64,000 nucleotides of DNA, taken from NCBI RefSeq assembly GCF_041435115.1, contig NZ_CP108046.1:3844001-3908000 (forward strand), written 5' to 3'. Position 1 is the stretch's first letter; every line of letters begins with the position of its first letter. Under the pieces are notes generated by a model. The model ran no database searches, was not told where the DNA came from, and worked only from the letters and a program-made list of their open reading frames with translations. Made by a program: the position numbers and the translations under genes. Shown here in pieces: positions 43,143 to 51,760 of this stretch. The DNA is from Streptomyces sp. NBC_00289. GTDB taxonomy: Bacteria; Actinomycetota; Actinomycetes; Streptomycetales; Streptomycetaceae.

Positions 43143-43174
43143 TCGCCCCGGCACCGCGTACGGTGCCGGGGCGA
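43143..43174. terminator. Bidirectional terminator
   Basis: A 13-bp stem (TCGCCCCGGCACC at 43143-43155, complement at 43162-43174) with a 6-base loop lies between the convergent O-methyltransferase and DUF3117 genes. Confidence 0.9.
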
Positions 43175-43199
43175 CTGAAGGGGTATGGTCGCTCCCGCG

Positions 43200-43367
43200 T
43201 CAGCCGACAACCTTCTTGAGGGCGTCGCCGAGCGCGTCGGCCTCGTCAGGGGTCAGCTCGACGACGAGCCGACCGCCGCCTTCGAGCGGAACGCGCATGA
43301 CAATGCCCCGCCCCTCCTTTGTCACCTCGAGCGGGCCATCGCCCGTTCGCGGCTTCATGGCCGCCAT
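43200..43367 (-). CDS. DUF3117 family protein
   Basis: The ORF encodes 55 residues from ATG 43367 (MAAMKPRTGDGPLEVTKEGRG). It covers the whole DUF3117 domain and nearly matches the C-terminal 55 residues of M. tuberculosis Rv1211. The next residues (GGRLVVELTPDEADALGDALKKVVG) form one helix. Its function is unknown although it is kept across actinobacteria. It has ggggaa upstream and its own promoter region in the 380-bp gap 43368-43747, in which I see no other gene, only the palindrome CCGGAA-ATC-TTCCGG at 43606-43620. Confidence 0.93.
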   Translation of the reverse strand: MAAMKPRTGDGPLEVTKEGRGIVMRVPLEGGGRLVVELTPDEADALGDALKKVVG

Positions 43368-43747
43368 GCTCGTTCCCCTTCCTGAAACCAGCTCATCGTC
43401 AAAGCCGACGGCCCTGGAGGGCACGCGCAGCCCGACATGGGACACGCGACACCGGCATCGAACACATTGCTTCCAGGCCATTATCCCGCATCTCAGGACC
43501 CGATGACCAACATCAGTCGGCATCGCTTGGGCAACGCGCCCGAGCAAAACCACTCAATTCGGCGATGTGACTGCGATACTGCGCCGCCGCACGGACTTCC
43601 TCGCACCGGAAATCTTCCGGAATTCTTTGACGCAGGTCACACGTACGGCCCGGTCCCCCGCCGGTGATCTCCGCCATGCTGTCCTTCGGACGACACCAAG
43701 GCGTACCGAGGGGTACGTCCGAGCCGCGACACCGGAGGGGTTACACC

Positions 43748-44551
43748 ATGGCCGACACCGTGCTCTACGAGGTGAACGACGGGCTCGCGACGATCACGCT
43801 GAACCGCCCCGAGGCGATGAACGCGCTGGACATCGCCACCAAGGTCGCCTTCCGTGACGCGGTACGGTCCGCGGCGGCCGACGACGCCGTACGGGCGGTG
43901 CTGCTGACCGCCGCCGGGGATCGGGCCTTCTGCGTGGGCCAGGACCTGAAGGAGCACATCGGGCTGCTGGCCGCCGACCGGGAGGCGGGCACGGGGCAGA
44001 CCATGACCACGGTGCGCGAGCACTACAACCCGATCGTGCGGGCGCTGACGGGCATGGCCAAGCCCGTGGTGGCCGGCGTGAACGGTGTCGCGGCCGGGGC
44101 CGGCTTCGGTTTCGCGCTGGCCGCGGACTACCGGGTCGTGGCGGACACGGCGGCCTTCAACACCTCGTTCGCGGGCGTGGCGCTGACCGCCGACTCGGGG
44201 GTCTCCTGGACGCTGCCGCGGGTCGTGGGCCCGGGGCGCGCCGCCGACCTCCTGCTCTTCCCGCGGAGCATCAAGGCGCAGGAGGCCTACGACCTCGGCA
44301 TCGCGAACCGTCTGGTGCCGGCGGCCGAGCTGCGCGCCGAGGCCGAGAAGGTGGCGCGGGCGCTGGCCGAGGGGCCGACGGTGGCGTACGCGGCGATCAA
44401 GGAGGCGGTGGCCCACGGGCTGTCCCACTCCCTGGAGGAGACCCTCGACAAGGAGGACGAGCTCCAGGCACGGGCGGGCGCGTCCGAGGACCACGCGATC
44501 GCCGTCCGCGCGTTCGTGAACAAGGAGAAGCCGAAGTACCTGGGGCGCTGA
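43748..44551 (+). CDS. Enoyl-CoA hydratase/isomerase
   Basis: The protein has 267 residues from ATG 43748, with ggagggg upstream. The crotonase fold is clear: FCVGQDLKEH near residue 62, then GVNGVAAGAGFGFALAADYRV around residue 120 that forms the oxyanion hole for the acyl-CoA thioester. A catalytic Glu pair (hydratase type) is not fully visible: the stretch TADSGVSWTLPRVVGPGRA has Asp rather than Glu, as in 1,2-epoxyphenylacetyl-CoA isomerase (PaaG)-like members. It takes part in fatty or aromatic acid breakdown in the cytoplasm, exact step unknown. Confidence 0.88.
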   Translation: MADTVLYEVNDGLATITLNRPEAMNALDIATKVAFRDAVRSAAADDAVRAVLLTAAGDRAFCVGQDLKEHIGLLAADREAGTGQTMTTVREHYNPIVRALTGMAKPVVAGVNGVAAGAGFGFALAADYRVVADTAAFNTSFAGVALTADSGVSWTLPRVVGPGRAADLLLFPRSIKAQEAYDLGIANRLVPAAELRAEAEKVARALAEGPTVAYAAIKEAVAHGLSHSLEETLDKEDELQARAGASEDHAIAVRAFVNKEKPKYLGR

Positions 44552-44567
44552 GCGCCGGCCGGGCCGC

Positions 44568-45146
44568 TCAGGCCCGCCTCGCCACGCAGTCCGCCAGGTG
44601 GTCGTCGACCAGACCGCACGCCTGCATCAGCGCGTACGCGGTCGTGGGGCCGACGAAGCGCAGGCCCCGCTTCTTGAGGGCCTTGGACAGGGCCGTCGAC
44701 TCGGGCGTGATCGCCGGGACGTCCCCGAGGGCCTTCGGGGCCGGGCCCGGGGCGGGCGCGTGGGACCAGATCAGCTCGTCCAGCTCGCCCGGAGCCCAGT
44801 CGGCCAGCACGCGCGCGTTGGCGAGGGTCGCGTCGACCTTGGCGCGGTTGCGGATGATGCCGGCGTCGGCGAGGAGGCGCTCCCGGTCGTCGTCGGTGAA
44901 GACGGCGACCGAGGCGATCCGGAAACCGGCGAAGGCGGTGCGGAAGCCGGGGCGGCGGCGCAGGATCGTGATCCAGGACAGGCCGGACTGGAAGGCCTCC
45001 AGGCTGAGCCGCTCGAACAGGGCGTCGTCGCCGTGGACCGGACGGCCCCACTCCTCGTCGTGGTACGTCACGTACTCCGCGGCCGACAGGGCCCAGGGAC
45101 AGCGCAGCGCGCCGTCCGGGCCGGCAAGGGCGGTGCCGTCGGTCAC
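44568..45146 (-). CDS. tag: DNA-3-methyladenine glycosylase I
   Basis: The protein has 192 residues. The GTG at 45146 overlaps the upstream stop as GTGA and starts the conserved part (CPWALSAAEYVTYHDEEWGRP), with the zinc-binding Cys and His and the active Glu of the Tag family. The core SLEAFQSGLSWITILRRRPGFRTAFAGF and FVGPTTAYALMQACGLVDDH with the closing Cys/His ligands complete the fold. It removes 3-methyladenine from alkylated DNA. It is coupled to the DivIVA-like gene upstream, as is the case for M. tuberculosis tagA (Rv1210), next to DUF3117. Confidence 0.94.
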   Translation of the reverse strand: MTDGTALAGPDGALRCPWALSAAEYVTYHDEEWGRPVHGDDALFERLSLEAFQSGLSWITILRRRPGFRTAFAGFRIASVAVFTDDDRERLLADAGIIRNRAKVDATLANARVLADWAPGELDELIWSHAPAPGPAPKALGDVPAITPESTALSKALKKRGLRFVGPTTAYALMQACGLVDDHLADCVARRA

Positions 45147-45520
45147 TGCTGGTCCTCCGGGGCGTGCCACTGCCGGTGGTCCTGGGCGGGCTTCTCCATG
45201 GAGACGTGGTCCGGGGCCCGCGCGCCGGCCAGTGCGGACTCCAGGTCGGCGATGCGGGCGTCACGCTCGGCGAGTTCGGCGCCGAGGCGGCCGAGGGCGT
45301 CGTCGACGTCGGCCATGCGGTAGCCGCGGGCGGCGAGCGGGAAACGCAGGCTCTCCACGTCCGCGTGGTTCACCGGGCGGTCGAGGGGCAGAGGGTCCTG
45401 CAGCCGCTCGGGGGCGGCCTCCGGCAGCGGCGCGTCGCCCCCGCCGCCGCCCACCACGGCGAGCGTCACCGCGGCGACGACCACGGCGAGCGCGACGACC
45501 AGGAACAAGAACATAACCAT
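45143..45520 (-). CDS. Small DivIVA-domain membrane protein
   Basis: The protein has 125 residues, with one N-terminal span (MVMFLFLVVALAVVVAAVTLAVV), a Gly/Pro linker and a short DivIVA-type coiled segment (VESLRFPLAARGYRMADVDDALGRLGAELAERDARIADLESAL). DivIVA domains bind membranes and mark cell poles; this short form occurs in actinobacteria next to tag and folP2. ATG 45520 has gagggga six bases upstream. Its stop overlaps tag, so both form a unit. It diverges from folP2. Confidence 0.85.
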   Translation of the reverse strand: MVMFLFLVVALAVVVAAVTLAVVGGGGGDAPLPEAAPERLQDPLPLDRPVNHADVESLRFPLAARGYRMADVDDALGRLGAELAERDARIADLESALAGARAPDHVSMEKPAQDHRQWHAPEDQQ

Positions 45521-45626
45521 CGCTGGGTCCCCTCGAATGTGTCAGGGGACGATCGTGCCATGCGAGGCTGACAGTCAGGGCCGCAGGCGGCCGAAGACCA
45601 GCACGTACCAGGAGAGGTCACAGGGG

Positions 45627-46487
45627 ATGCTCAGGCTGGGCAGGCGCGAATTCGAGGCGCACGAGCCGGTGATCATGGCGATCGTGAACCGGACCCCGGA
45701 CTCCTTCTACGACCGGGGGGCCACCTTTCTCGACGAGCCCGCCCTCGCGCGCGTGGAGCAGGCGGTGGCGGAGGGCGCGGCGATCATCGACATCGGCGGC
45801 GTGAAGGCGGGGCCGGGCGAAGAGGTGACGGCCGAGGAGGAGGCGCGGCGGACCGTCGGGTTCGTCGCGGAGGTGCGGCGCCGTTTCCCCGACGTCGTGA
45901 TCAGCGTGGACACCTGGCGGCACGAGGTCGGTGAGGCCGTGTGCGAGGCGGGAGCCGACCTGCTGAACGACGCGTGGGGCGGCGTCGATCCGCGGCTCGC
46001 GGAGGTCGCCGCGCGGTACGGGGCGGGCCTGGTGTGCACGCACGCGGGCGGCGCCGAGCCGCGGACCCGGCCGCACCGGGTGGCGTACGACGACGTCATG
46101 GCCGACATCCTCCGGGTGACCGTGGGGCTGGCCGAGCGGGCGGTGTCGCTGGGGGTGCCCCGGGAGTCGGTGCTGATCGATCCGGGGCACGACTTCGGGA
46201 AGAGCACCCGGCACAGCCTGGAGGCGACGCGGCGGCTGGAGGAGATGGTGGTGACGGGGTGGCCGGTGCTGGTGTCCCTGTCCAACAAGGACTTCGTCGG
46301 GGAGACGCTGGACAAGCCGGTGAAGGAGCGGGTGCTGGGCACGCTGGCGACGACGGCGGTGTCCGCGTGGCTCGGGGCGCAGGTGTACCGGGTGCACGAG
46401 GTGGCGGAGACGCGGCAGGTGCTCGACATGGTGGCGTCGATCGCGGGGCACCGGCCGCCGGCCGTGGCGCGGCGGGGGCTGGCGTAA
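45627..46487 (+). CDS. folP2: FolP2-type dihydropteroate synthase homologue
   Basis: The protein has 286 residues from ATG 45627 (ggaga and ggagag upstream), with the TIM-barrel of the DHPS family: MAIVNRTPDSFYDRG, IIDIGGVKAGPG, ISVDTWRHEV, LLNDAWGGVDPR, LIDPGHDFGKS. In a working DHPS the second loop reads DIGGESTRPG; here it is DIGGVKAGPG. The M. tuberculosis paralogue FolP2 (Rv1207) has the same change and lacks DHPS activity, so this protein probably does not make folate. It diverges from the DivIVA-like and tag genes. Confidence 0.9.
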   Translation: MLRLGRREFEAHEPVIMAIVNRTPDSFYDRGATFLDEPALARVEQAVAEGAAIIDIGGVKAGPGEEVTAEEEARRTVGFVAEVRRRFPDVVISVDTWRHEVGEAVCEAGADLLNDAWGGVDPRLAEVAARYGAGLVCTHAGGAEPRTRPHRVAYDDVMADILRVTVGLAERAVSLGVPRESVLIDPGHDFGKSTRHSLEATRRLEEMVVTGWPVLVSLSNKDFVGETLDKPVKERVLGTLATTAVSAWLGAQVYRVHEVAETRQVLDMVASIAGHRPPAVARRGLA

Positions 46488-46573
46488 GGTCTTCCCGCCC
46501 TGCCCCCGCCGGCTCTGCTTCCCTCCCGGGGCCCCGCCCCTGAGTCCGCGCTTTCAGACGCGGGCGGGGCCGA

Positions 46574-47332
46574 TCAGCGCCCCGCCTCCTTCGACACCAG
46601 GGCCACCGCCTCGTCCACGTCGTCCGTGACGTGGAAGAGCAGGAGGTCCTTCTCCGCGGCCTTGCCCTGCGCGACCAGCGTGTTCTTCAGCCAGTCGATC
46701 AGGCCGCCCCAGTACGCGCTGCCGAACAGGACGATGGGGAAGCGGGTGACCTTCTGGGTCTGGACCAGGGTGAGGGCCTCGAAGAGTTCGTCGAGCGTCC
46801 CCAGCCCGCCGGGCAGGACCACGAAGCCCTGGGCGTACTTCACGAACATCATCTTCCGGACGAAGAAGTAGCGGAAGTTGAGGCCGATGTCGACGTACGG
46901 GTTCAGTCCCTGCTCGAACGGCAGCTCGATGCCGAGGCCGACCGAGGTGCCCTTCGCCTCGCAGGCGCCCTTGTTGGCGGCTTCCATCGCGCCGGGACCG
47001 CCGCCGGTGATCACCGCGAACCCGGCCTCGACCAGGCCGCGGCCCAGCCGGACGCCCGCCTCGTACTCGGGCGAGTCCACCGGGGTCCGCGCCGAGCCGA
47101 ACACGCTGATGGCGGCGGGGAGTTCGGCCAGGGTGCCGAAGCCCTCGATGAACTCCGACTGGATGCGCAGCACCCGCCAGGGGTCCGTGTGGACCCAGTC
47201 CGACGGGCCGCCCGCGTCCAGCAGGCGCTGGTCCGTCGTGCTCGCCTGCACCTGATCGCGCCGTCGGAGAACCGGCCCCAGGCGCTGCTCCTCCGGCGGC
47301 TGCTTCTTCCCCTCGGGGTTGCCGGTAGCCAT
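46574..47332 (-). CDS. LOG family protein (cytokinin riboside 5'-monophosphate phosphoribohydrolase type)
   Basis: The protein has 252 residues from ATG 47332, with ggagggag nine bases upstream; an ATG at 47416 adds 28 residues and lacks this site. The family motifs GGGPGAMEAANKGA and PGGLGTLDELFE (PGGxGTxxE) are complete, which argues for nucleotide phosphoribohydrolase activity rather than lysine decarboxylase as older annotations state. It has a longer N-terminus than plant LOG. The orthologue in M. tuberculosis is Rv1205, near dapE and folP2. Confidence 0.92.
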   Translation of the reverse strand: MATGNPEGKKQPPEEQRLGPVLRRRDQVQASTTDQRLLDAGGPSDWVHTDPWRVLRIQSEFIEGFGTLAELPAAISVFGSARTPVDSPEYEAGVRLGRGLVEAGFAVITGGGPGAMEAANKGACEAKGTSVGLGIELPFEQGLNPYVDIGLNFRYFFVRKMMFVKYAQGFVVLPGGLGTLDELFEALTLVQTQKVTRFPIVLFGSAYWGGLIDWLKNTLVAQGKAAEKDLLLFHVTDDVDEAVALVSKEAGR

Positions 47333-47453
47333 GTGCGCTCCCTCCGATTGCAGGTCTTTCCACCTCAGCGTAGATCTACGCGGGTTACGTGCGGGGGACG
47401 TGAGCGTGTCCGCCATGAAGCGCCGTCGGACGAGCTCCCCCGCCGTGCCCTTC

Positions 47454-48533
47454 TTACGACGTCAGCCAGTGGCGCAGACGTTCCTCCGCCTCGGGAATGA
47501 GCGAGGCCCGCACGCGCTCGTCGACCCGGTGGGCCAGAAGCGGCGCGCCGGGGCCGTAGTTGACCGCGGGCACGCCCAGCGCGCTGAAGCGGGCGACGTC
47601 GGTCCAGCCGAACTTGGGCCGGGCCTCGCCGCCGACGGCCGCCATGAAGGCCGCCGCGGCCGGGTGGGTCAGGCCGGGGCGGGCGCCGCCGCTGTGGTCG
47701 TCGATGACGAACTCGTCCACACCGCAGTCGGCGAAGTACTCGCGCACGAACGCCTCGGCGTCCTCCGCGCTGCGGTCGGGCGCGTAGCGGAAGTTGACGA
47801 CGAGCGTGCAGGCGTCGGGGATGACGTTGTTGGCCACGCCGCCTTCGACGCGGACGGCGTTGAGGCCCTCGTGGAACCGGAGTCCGTCGACGACCGGCGT
47901 GCGCGGCTCGTAGGCGGCGAGCCTGGCCAGCGCGGGGGCCGCCGCCTGGATCGCGTTGGAGCCCATCCACGCGCGCGCGGAGTGCGCCCGCTGTCCCCGG
48001 AACGTGAGGAACACCCTGAGCGTGCCCTGGCAGCCGCCCTCCACCTGACCGTCCGTCGGCTCGAGGAGCACCGCGAAGTCGCCTTCCAGCCACTGCGGAT
48101 GGGCCTCCGCCACGTGCTTGAGGCCGTTGAGGTGCGCGGCGACCTCCTCGTTGTCGTAGAAGACGAAGGTCAGGTCACGGTTCGGGGCCGGGACCGTGGC
48201 CGCCAGGCGGAGCTGGACCGCCACCCCGGACTTCATGTCGCAGGTGCCGCAGCCCCAGAGCACGCCGTCCTCGTCCATCCTCGACGGCACGTTGTCCGCG
48301 ATCGGGACCGTGTCGATGTGTCCGGCGAGGATCACGCGCTCGGCGCGGTCCAGGTGCGTGCGGGCCACGACGTTGTTGCCGTACCGGTCGACCGTCAGGT
48401 GGGGAAGGTCCCGCAGGGCGCTCTCGATGGCGTCCGCGAGCGGCTTCTCGCTGCCGCTCTCCGAGGGGAAGTCGACGAGCTGCGCGGTCAGCCGCGCGGC
48501 GTCCAGCGTGAGGTCAAGCGGGGTATCGGCCAT
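47454..48533 (-). CDS. dapE: Succinyl-diaminopimelate desuccinylase
   Basis: The protein has 359 residues. The M20 peptidase motifs are present: GHIDTVP with the metal-binding His and the following catalytic Asp, GCGTCDMKSGVAVQL with the bridging Asp, then NEEVAAHLNGL with the catalytic Glu pair; a second metal region lies at the C-terminus (HRVDERV). It removes succinate from N-succinyl-L,L-diaminopimelate, the step before meso-DAP and lysine. Its start lies 83 bases from the divergent 326-residue gene. The same pathway gene dapC is about 2 kb away. Confidence 0.93.
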   Translation of the reverse strand: MADTPLDLTLDAARLTAQLVDFPSESGSEKPLADAIESALRDLPHLTVDRYGNNVVARTHLDRAERVILAGHIDTVPIADNVPSRMDEDGVLWGCGTCDMKSGVAVQLRLAATVPAPNRDLTFVFYDNEEVAAHLNGLKHVAEAHPQWLEGDFAVLLEPTDGQVEGGCQGTLRVFLTFRGQRAHSARAWMGSNAIQAAAPALARLAAYEPRTPVVDGLRFHEGLNAVRVEGGVANNVIPDACTLVVNFRYAPDRSAEDAEAFVREYFADCGVDEFVIDDHSGGARPGLTHPAAAAFMAAVGGEARPKFGWTDVARFSALGVPAVNYGPGAPLLAHRVDERVRASLIPEAEERLRHWLTS

Positions 48534-48616
48534 GTCGTCGACCCTAGTACCCGGGGGCCGGCATCCTCCTTCCCACCCGGCGCGGAGATCACGGGGCCCT
48601 CCAGTACCTTGTACGC

Positions 48617-49597
48617 GTGCCAGAGCCGTCCCCCACCTCCCCCAAGCGTCGCCGCGGACGCCTCCTCCGTGTCGGCGCGGCCTTCGTGGTCCTGCTGTCC
48701 GTCGCCGGTTACCTCGTGGTGCAGTACGTCACCGGTGGGGCGGGCGGACCCGGCTGCAAGGTCGTGTCGAAGGACGGGGACGCGGCGGCGTACGAGCTCA
48801 CGCCGGAGCAGGCGGTGAACGCGGCGACGATAACGGCGGTGGGCACCGGGCGCGGGCTGCCCGAGCGGGCCGTGACCATCGCGTTGGCGACCGCGCTCCA
48901 GGAGTCGGGGCTGCGCAACATCCGCCACGGGGACCGGGACTCGCTCGGCCTGTTCCAGCAACGGCCCTCGCAGGGCTGGGGCACGGCGAAGGAGATCATG
49001 GACCCGACGTACGCGGCGGGCGTCTTCTACGAGCATCTGGCCAAGGTGCCCGGCTACACCGGACTGCCGCTGACCGTCGCCGCGCAGCGCGTGCAGCGCA
49101 GCGGCTATCCGTCGGCGTACGCGAAGCACGAGCCGGACGCGGTGCTGCTCTCCGCCGCCCTGACCGGGACCTCTCCCGCCACGCTGACCTGCGACGGGCG
49201 CCAGAGCGCCACCGTGGCCGCGGGTCCGGACGCGGTGCGGTCCGCGCTCGTCAGGGACTTCGGGCGCGATGTACTGGAGCCGGTGAACGCGGAGGTGGGC
49301 GGCTCGAAGGCGTCGCCCTCGCCGACGGCGGCCCCGTCCGCGAGCGGCGACGGTCGGACCGTGACCCTGCCGGTGACCGCCGACCCGGACGGCGCCGGGG
49401 GCGACGGCCGCGGCGCCCGGCAGCGGGGCTGGCAGCTGGCGCACTGGGCGGTGGCCAACGCCTCCGCGCTGCACATCGAACGCGTCGCGTACGCCGGCCG
49501 GGAGTGGACCGCCGGGAACACGGACAGCCAGTGGCGTACGAGCGGGGCGCGGACGGACACCGGGGCGGGCGCAGTGCGGATCATGACCGCGCAGTAG
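48617..49597 (+). CDS. Membrane-anchored lysozyme-like protein of unknown function
   Basis: The protein has 326 residues from GTG 48617: a basic N-terminus (SPKRRRGRLLRV), one span (AAFVVLLSVAGYLVVQYV), then an outside region. That region has ELTPEQAVNAATITAVG and LPERAVTIALATALQESGLRNIRHGDRDSLGLFQQRPSQGWG, resembling a lysozyme-like fold with one Glu (ALQESGL) at the catalytic place, near a Gly-Trp-Gly turn. A Ser/Pro/Ala linker precedes a second conserved part. It could bind or cut peptidoglycan. No ribosome site is visible, but TACCTT at 48605-48610 puts the transcript start on the GTG, so it is probably leaderless. Confidence 0.8.
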   Translation: MPEPSPTSPKRRRGRLLRVGAAFVVLLSVAGYLVVQYVTGGAGGPGCKVVSKDGDAAAYELTPEQAVNAATITAVGTGRGLPERAVTIALATALQESGLRNIRHGDRDSLGLFQQRPSQGWGTAKEIMDPTYAAGVFYEHLAKVPGYTGLPLTVAAQRVQRSGYPSAYAKHEPDAVLLSAALTGTSPATLTCDGRQSATVAAGPDAVRSALVRDFGRDVLEPVNAEVGGSKASPSPTAAPSASGDGRTVTLPVTADPDGAGGDGRGARQRGWQLAHWAVANASALHIERVAYAGREWTAGNTDSQWRTSGARTDTGAGAVRIMTAQ

Positions 49598-49948
49598 TGC
49601 GGTCGATCACCCGCAGGGGTCATGCGGGCCCGGTGCGGAGAACGGTGCGCGGGTATGCGGCCGCTCATCGTCGCAGTAGCCGAATCCCTTGGGAACAAAG
49701 GACTGCGTGGACTCGACACACTGTCGATCCGGGCACCCTTTGCCCGTTTTTATCCGCAACCGATAATGCGACACATTGCCAACTCTTTACGTCGGGGCGC
49801 CGCAACCTTCACGGACTTCGAGCGGTAGTCACTGCGTCCGAGCCCGGACGATCAACCGCAGGTCGGTCCACAGCCGGTCGGTCTGACAGCGGTCGATCTT
49901 GCGGGCGCGGGCGGACAGTTCATCGTTCTCTCCCGTCGAAGGAGCACC
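49598..49948. other. 351-bp gap, AT-richer, no gene recognised
   Basis: The stretch 49660-49800 is less GC-rich than its surroundings and includes a run of T (cgtttttatcc). A 68-codon frame (49622-49828) is open but has no ribosome site and no family resemblance. The gap probably holds the promoter of the secreted protein gene that follows. Confidence 0.6.
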
Positions 49949-50413
49949 ATGTCCCTCCCCCTGACCCGCCGGATCGCCCGTGCCGCGCTGCTTGTCGCCG
50001 CCGGAGCGGCCGCCGGGGTCGGTGCGGCCGGCGCCGCCAGTGCGGCACCCGACCTTCCGGCAGCCCCCAACCTCGGCGGACTGACCGCCCTGGACGGGGC
50101 GAACGTCGGCAACACCATCGACGGAGCGGCCCAGAACGTCGCCGGGCTCGCGGGCGACACCGGCGGCAAGGCCGTCAAGAAGGCCGTACCCACCGCCGGC
50201 AAGACGAGCGGCAAGGCCGCCAAGAAGGCGACGCCGGTGGCACAGAAGGCCGCGGGTGAGGCGGCCGGGTCCGCCGCGCGCATCCTCGGTGACGCGACGA
50301 AGACGGCGACGAAGGGCGGGCTGCCGACGACCTCCCTGACCAAGGGCGGGCTGCCGACGAGCTCCCTGCCGACGGGCTCCCTGCCGACGCAGGGGCTTCC
50401 GCTCGGCGGCTGA
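49949..50413 (+). CDS. Secreted small repeat protein of unknown function
   Basis: The protein has 154 residues from ATG 49949 with gaaggag upstream. It has a Sec signal peptide (RRIARAALLVAAGAAAGVGAAGAASA, cleavage near AASAAP). The mature part is rich in Ala, Gly, Lys and Thr with lysine-spaced repeats (GKAVKKAVPTAGKTSGKAAKKATPVAQK). The end is a short GLPTxSL repeat (KGGLPTTSLTKGGLPTSSLPTGSLPTQGLPLGG). There is no known domain; it is probably an unstructured exported or wall-associated protein. A strong terminator follows. Confidence 0.8.
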   Translation: MSLPLTRRIARAALLVAAGAAAGVGAAGAASAAPDLPAAPNLGGLTALDGANVGNTIDGAAQNVAGLAGDTGGKAVKKAVPTAGKTSGKAAKKATPVAQKAAGEAAGSAARILGDATKTATKGGLPTTSLTKGGLPTSSLPTGSLPTQGLPLGG

Positions 50414-50438
50414 CGCCTGCCGCGCCCGGTTCGACCGG

Positions 50439-50473
50439 CGGCGGGGCCCGGGACGCGTTCCCGGGCCCCGCCG
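50439..50473. terminator. Hairpin terminator between secreted protein and dapC
   Basis: A 15-bp perfect stem (CGGCGGGGCCCGGGA at 50439-50453, complement at 50459-50473) with a 5-base loop cgcgt lies between the convergent genes. Confidence 0.9.
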
Positions 50474-50539
50474 TTCGCCGTCTGCGGACGTCGGGGGGGC
50501 CGAGCGTCGTGTGCGGACGTCGGGGGCTCGGCAGGGCGG

Positions 50540-51631
50540 TTACAGGCGCCCCACGGCCGCCCGGACGCGTTCGTCCGTCGCGGTGAGGGCCACGCGGACG
50601 AAGTTCTCGCCCGCAGTGCCGTAGAAGTCACCCGGGGCCACGAGGATGCCCAGGTCCGCCAGGTGGGCGACCGTGGTCCAGCAGGACTCGTCCCTGGTGG
50701 CCCAGAGGTAGAGGCTGGCCTCGCTGTGCTCGATGCGGAAGCCGTGCTTCAGCAGCGCCTCGCGCAGGGCCGTACGGCGGGCCGCGTACCGGTCGCGCTG
50801 CTCGCGCACATGGGTGTCGTCGCCGAGCGCCGCGATCACGGCGGCCTGCGTCGGCGCGGACGTCATCATGCCGCCGTGCTTGCGGATCTCCAGCAGGGGA
50901 CCCAGGACCGCCGGGTCACCGGCCAGGAAGGCCGCCCGATAGCCGGCCAGGTTCGAGCGCTTGGAGAGGGAGTGCACCGACACGATGCCCTCGAAGGAGC
51001 CGCCGTTGACGTCGGGGTGCAGGACCGAGACCGGCTCGGCCTCCCAGCCCAGCTCGACGTAGCACTCGTCCGAGAAGAGCAGGACGCCGTGCTCGCGGGC
51101 CCAGGCGACGATCCGGGTCAGCTCGTCCTTGCCCAGCACCTTGCCCGTCGGGTTCGACGGCGAGTTGAGCCAGAGCAGCCTCAGGTTCGTCGGGTCCAGG
51201 TCCGTCGGATCGTCGTAGACCTCGTACTCCGCGCGCGCCAGCCGGGCGCCGACCTCGTAGGTCGGGTAGGCCAGGCGGGGGTGGGCGACCCGGTCGCCGG
51301 GGCCGAGGCCCAGCTGGGTGGGGAGCCAGGCGACCAGTTCCTTGGAGCCGACGATCGGCAGGACGTGCCGGTGCGTCACCCCGCGGGCGCCGAGCCGGCG
51401 CTCCACCCAGCCGGTGATCGCGTCGCGCAGCCCGGGTGTGCCCCAGACGGTCGGGTATCCCGGCGAGTCGGCCGCGTCGATCAGCGCCTTCTGGACCAGC
51501 TCGGGAACCGGGTCGACCGGGGTGCCGACGGACAGGTCGACGATGCCGTCCGGGTGGGCCTCGGCCGTCGCCTTGTACGGCGTCAGCTTGTCCCAGGGGA
51601 AGGTGGGGAGACGGTCGGAGACTGCGGACAC
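50540..51631 (-). CDS. dapC: Succinyldiaminopimelate transaminase (class I/II aminotransferase)
   Basis: The protein has 363 residues. The GTG at 51631 gives VSAVSDRLPTFPWDKL, the usual opening of this group; the frame upstream adds unconserved residues. It has the fold-type I signs: NSPSNPTGKV (Asn and Pro near the PLP ring), FSDECYVELGW with the Asp that meets the pyridine N, and SLSKRSNLAGYR with the Schiff-base Lys. It makes N-succinyl-L,L-DAP from the keto acid; the partner dapE is nearby. The gene follows the ferredoxin gene (130 bases apart), as Rv1177-Rv1178 do in M. tuberculosis. Confidence 0.92.
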   Translation of the reverse strand: MSAVSDRLPTFPWDKLTPYKATAEAHPDGIVDLSVGTPVDPVPELVQKALIDAADSPGYPTVWGTPGLRDAITGWVERRLGARGVTHRHVLPIVGSKELVAWLPTQLGLGPGDRVAHPRLAYPTYEVGARLARAEYEVYDDPTDLDPTNLRLLWLNSPSNPTGKVLGKDELTRIVAWAREHGVLLFSDECYVELGWEAEPVSVLHPDVNGGSFEGIVSVHSLSKRSNLAGYRAAFLAGDPAVLGPLLEIRKHGGMMTSAPTQAAVIAALGDDTHVREQRDRYAARRTALREALLKHGFRIEHSEASLYLWATRDESCWTTVAHLADLGILVAPGDFYGTAGENFVRVALTATDERVRAAVGRL

Positions 51632-51760
51632 GGGATCTGACTCACTTTCTCGTACGGCAAACGCCCCGGCCCGTGCGGCGATCAGGCCGTACGGGACCGA
51701 GGCGAAGGGCCTCTCCCCGGTTCGGGCGGGGCCGAGCACCGGGGAGGACGCGGGCCGCGC

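Noticed and set aside
49622..49828. 68-codon ORF in the gap before the secreted protein
   Set aside because: It has no ribosome site, no homology I recognise and atypical composition; it is more likely promoter DNA.
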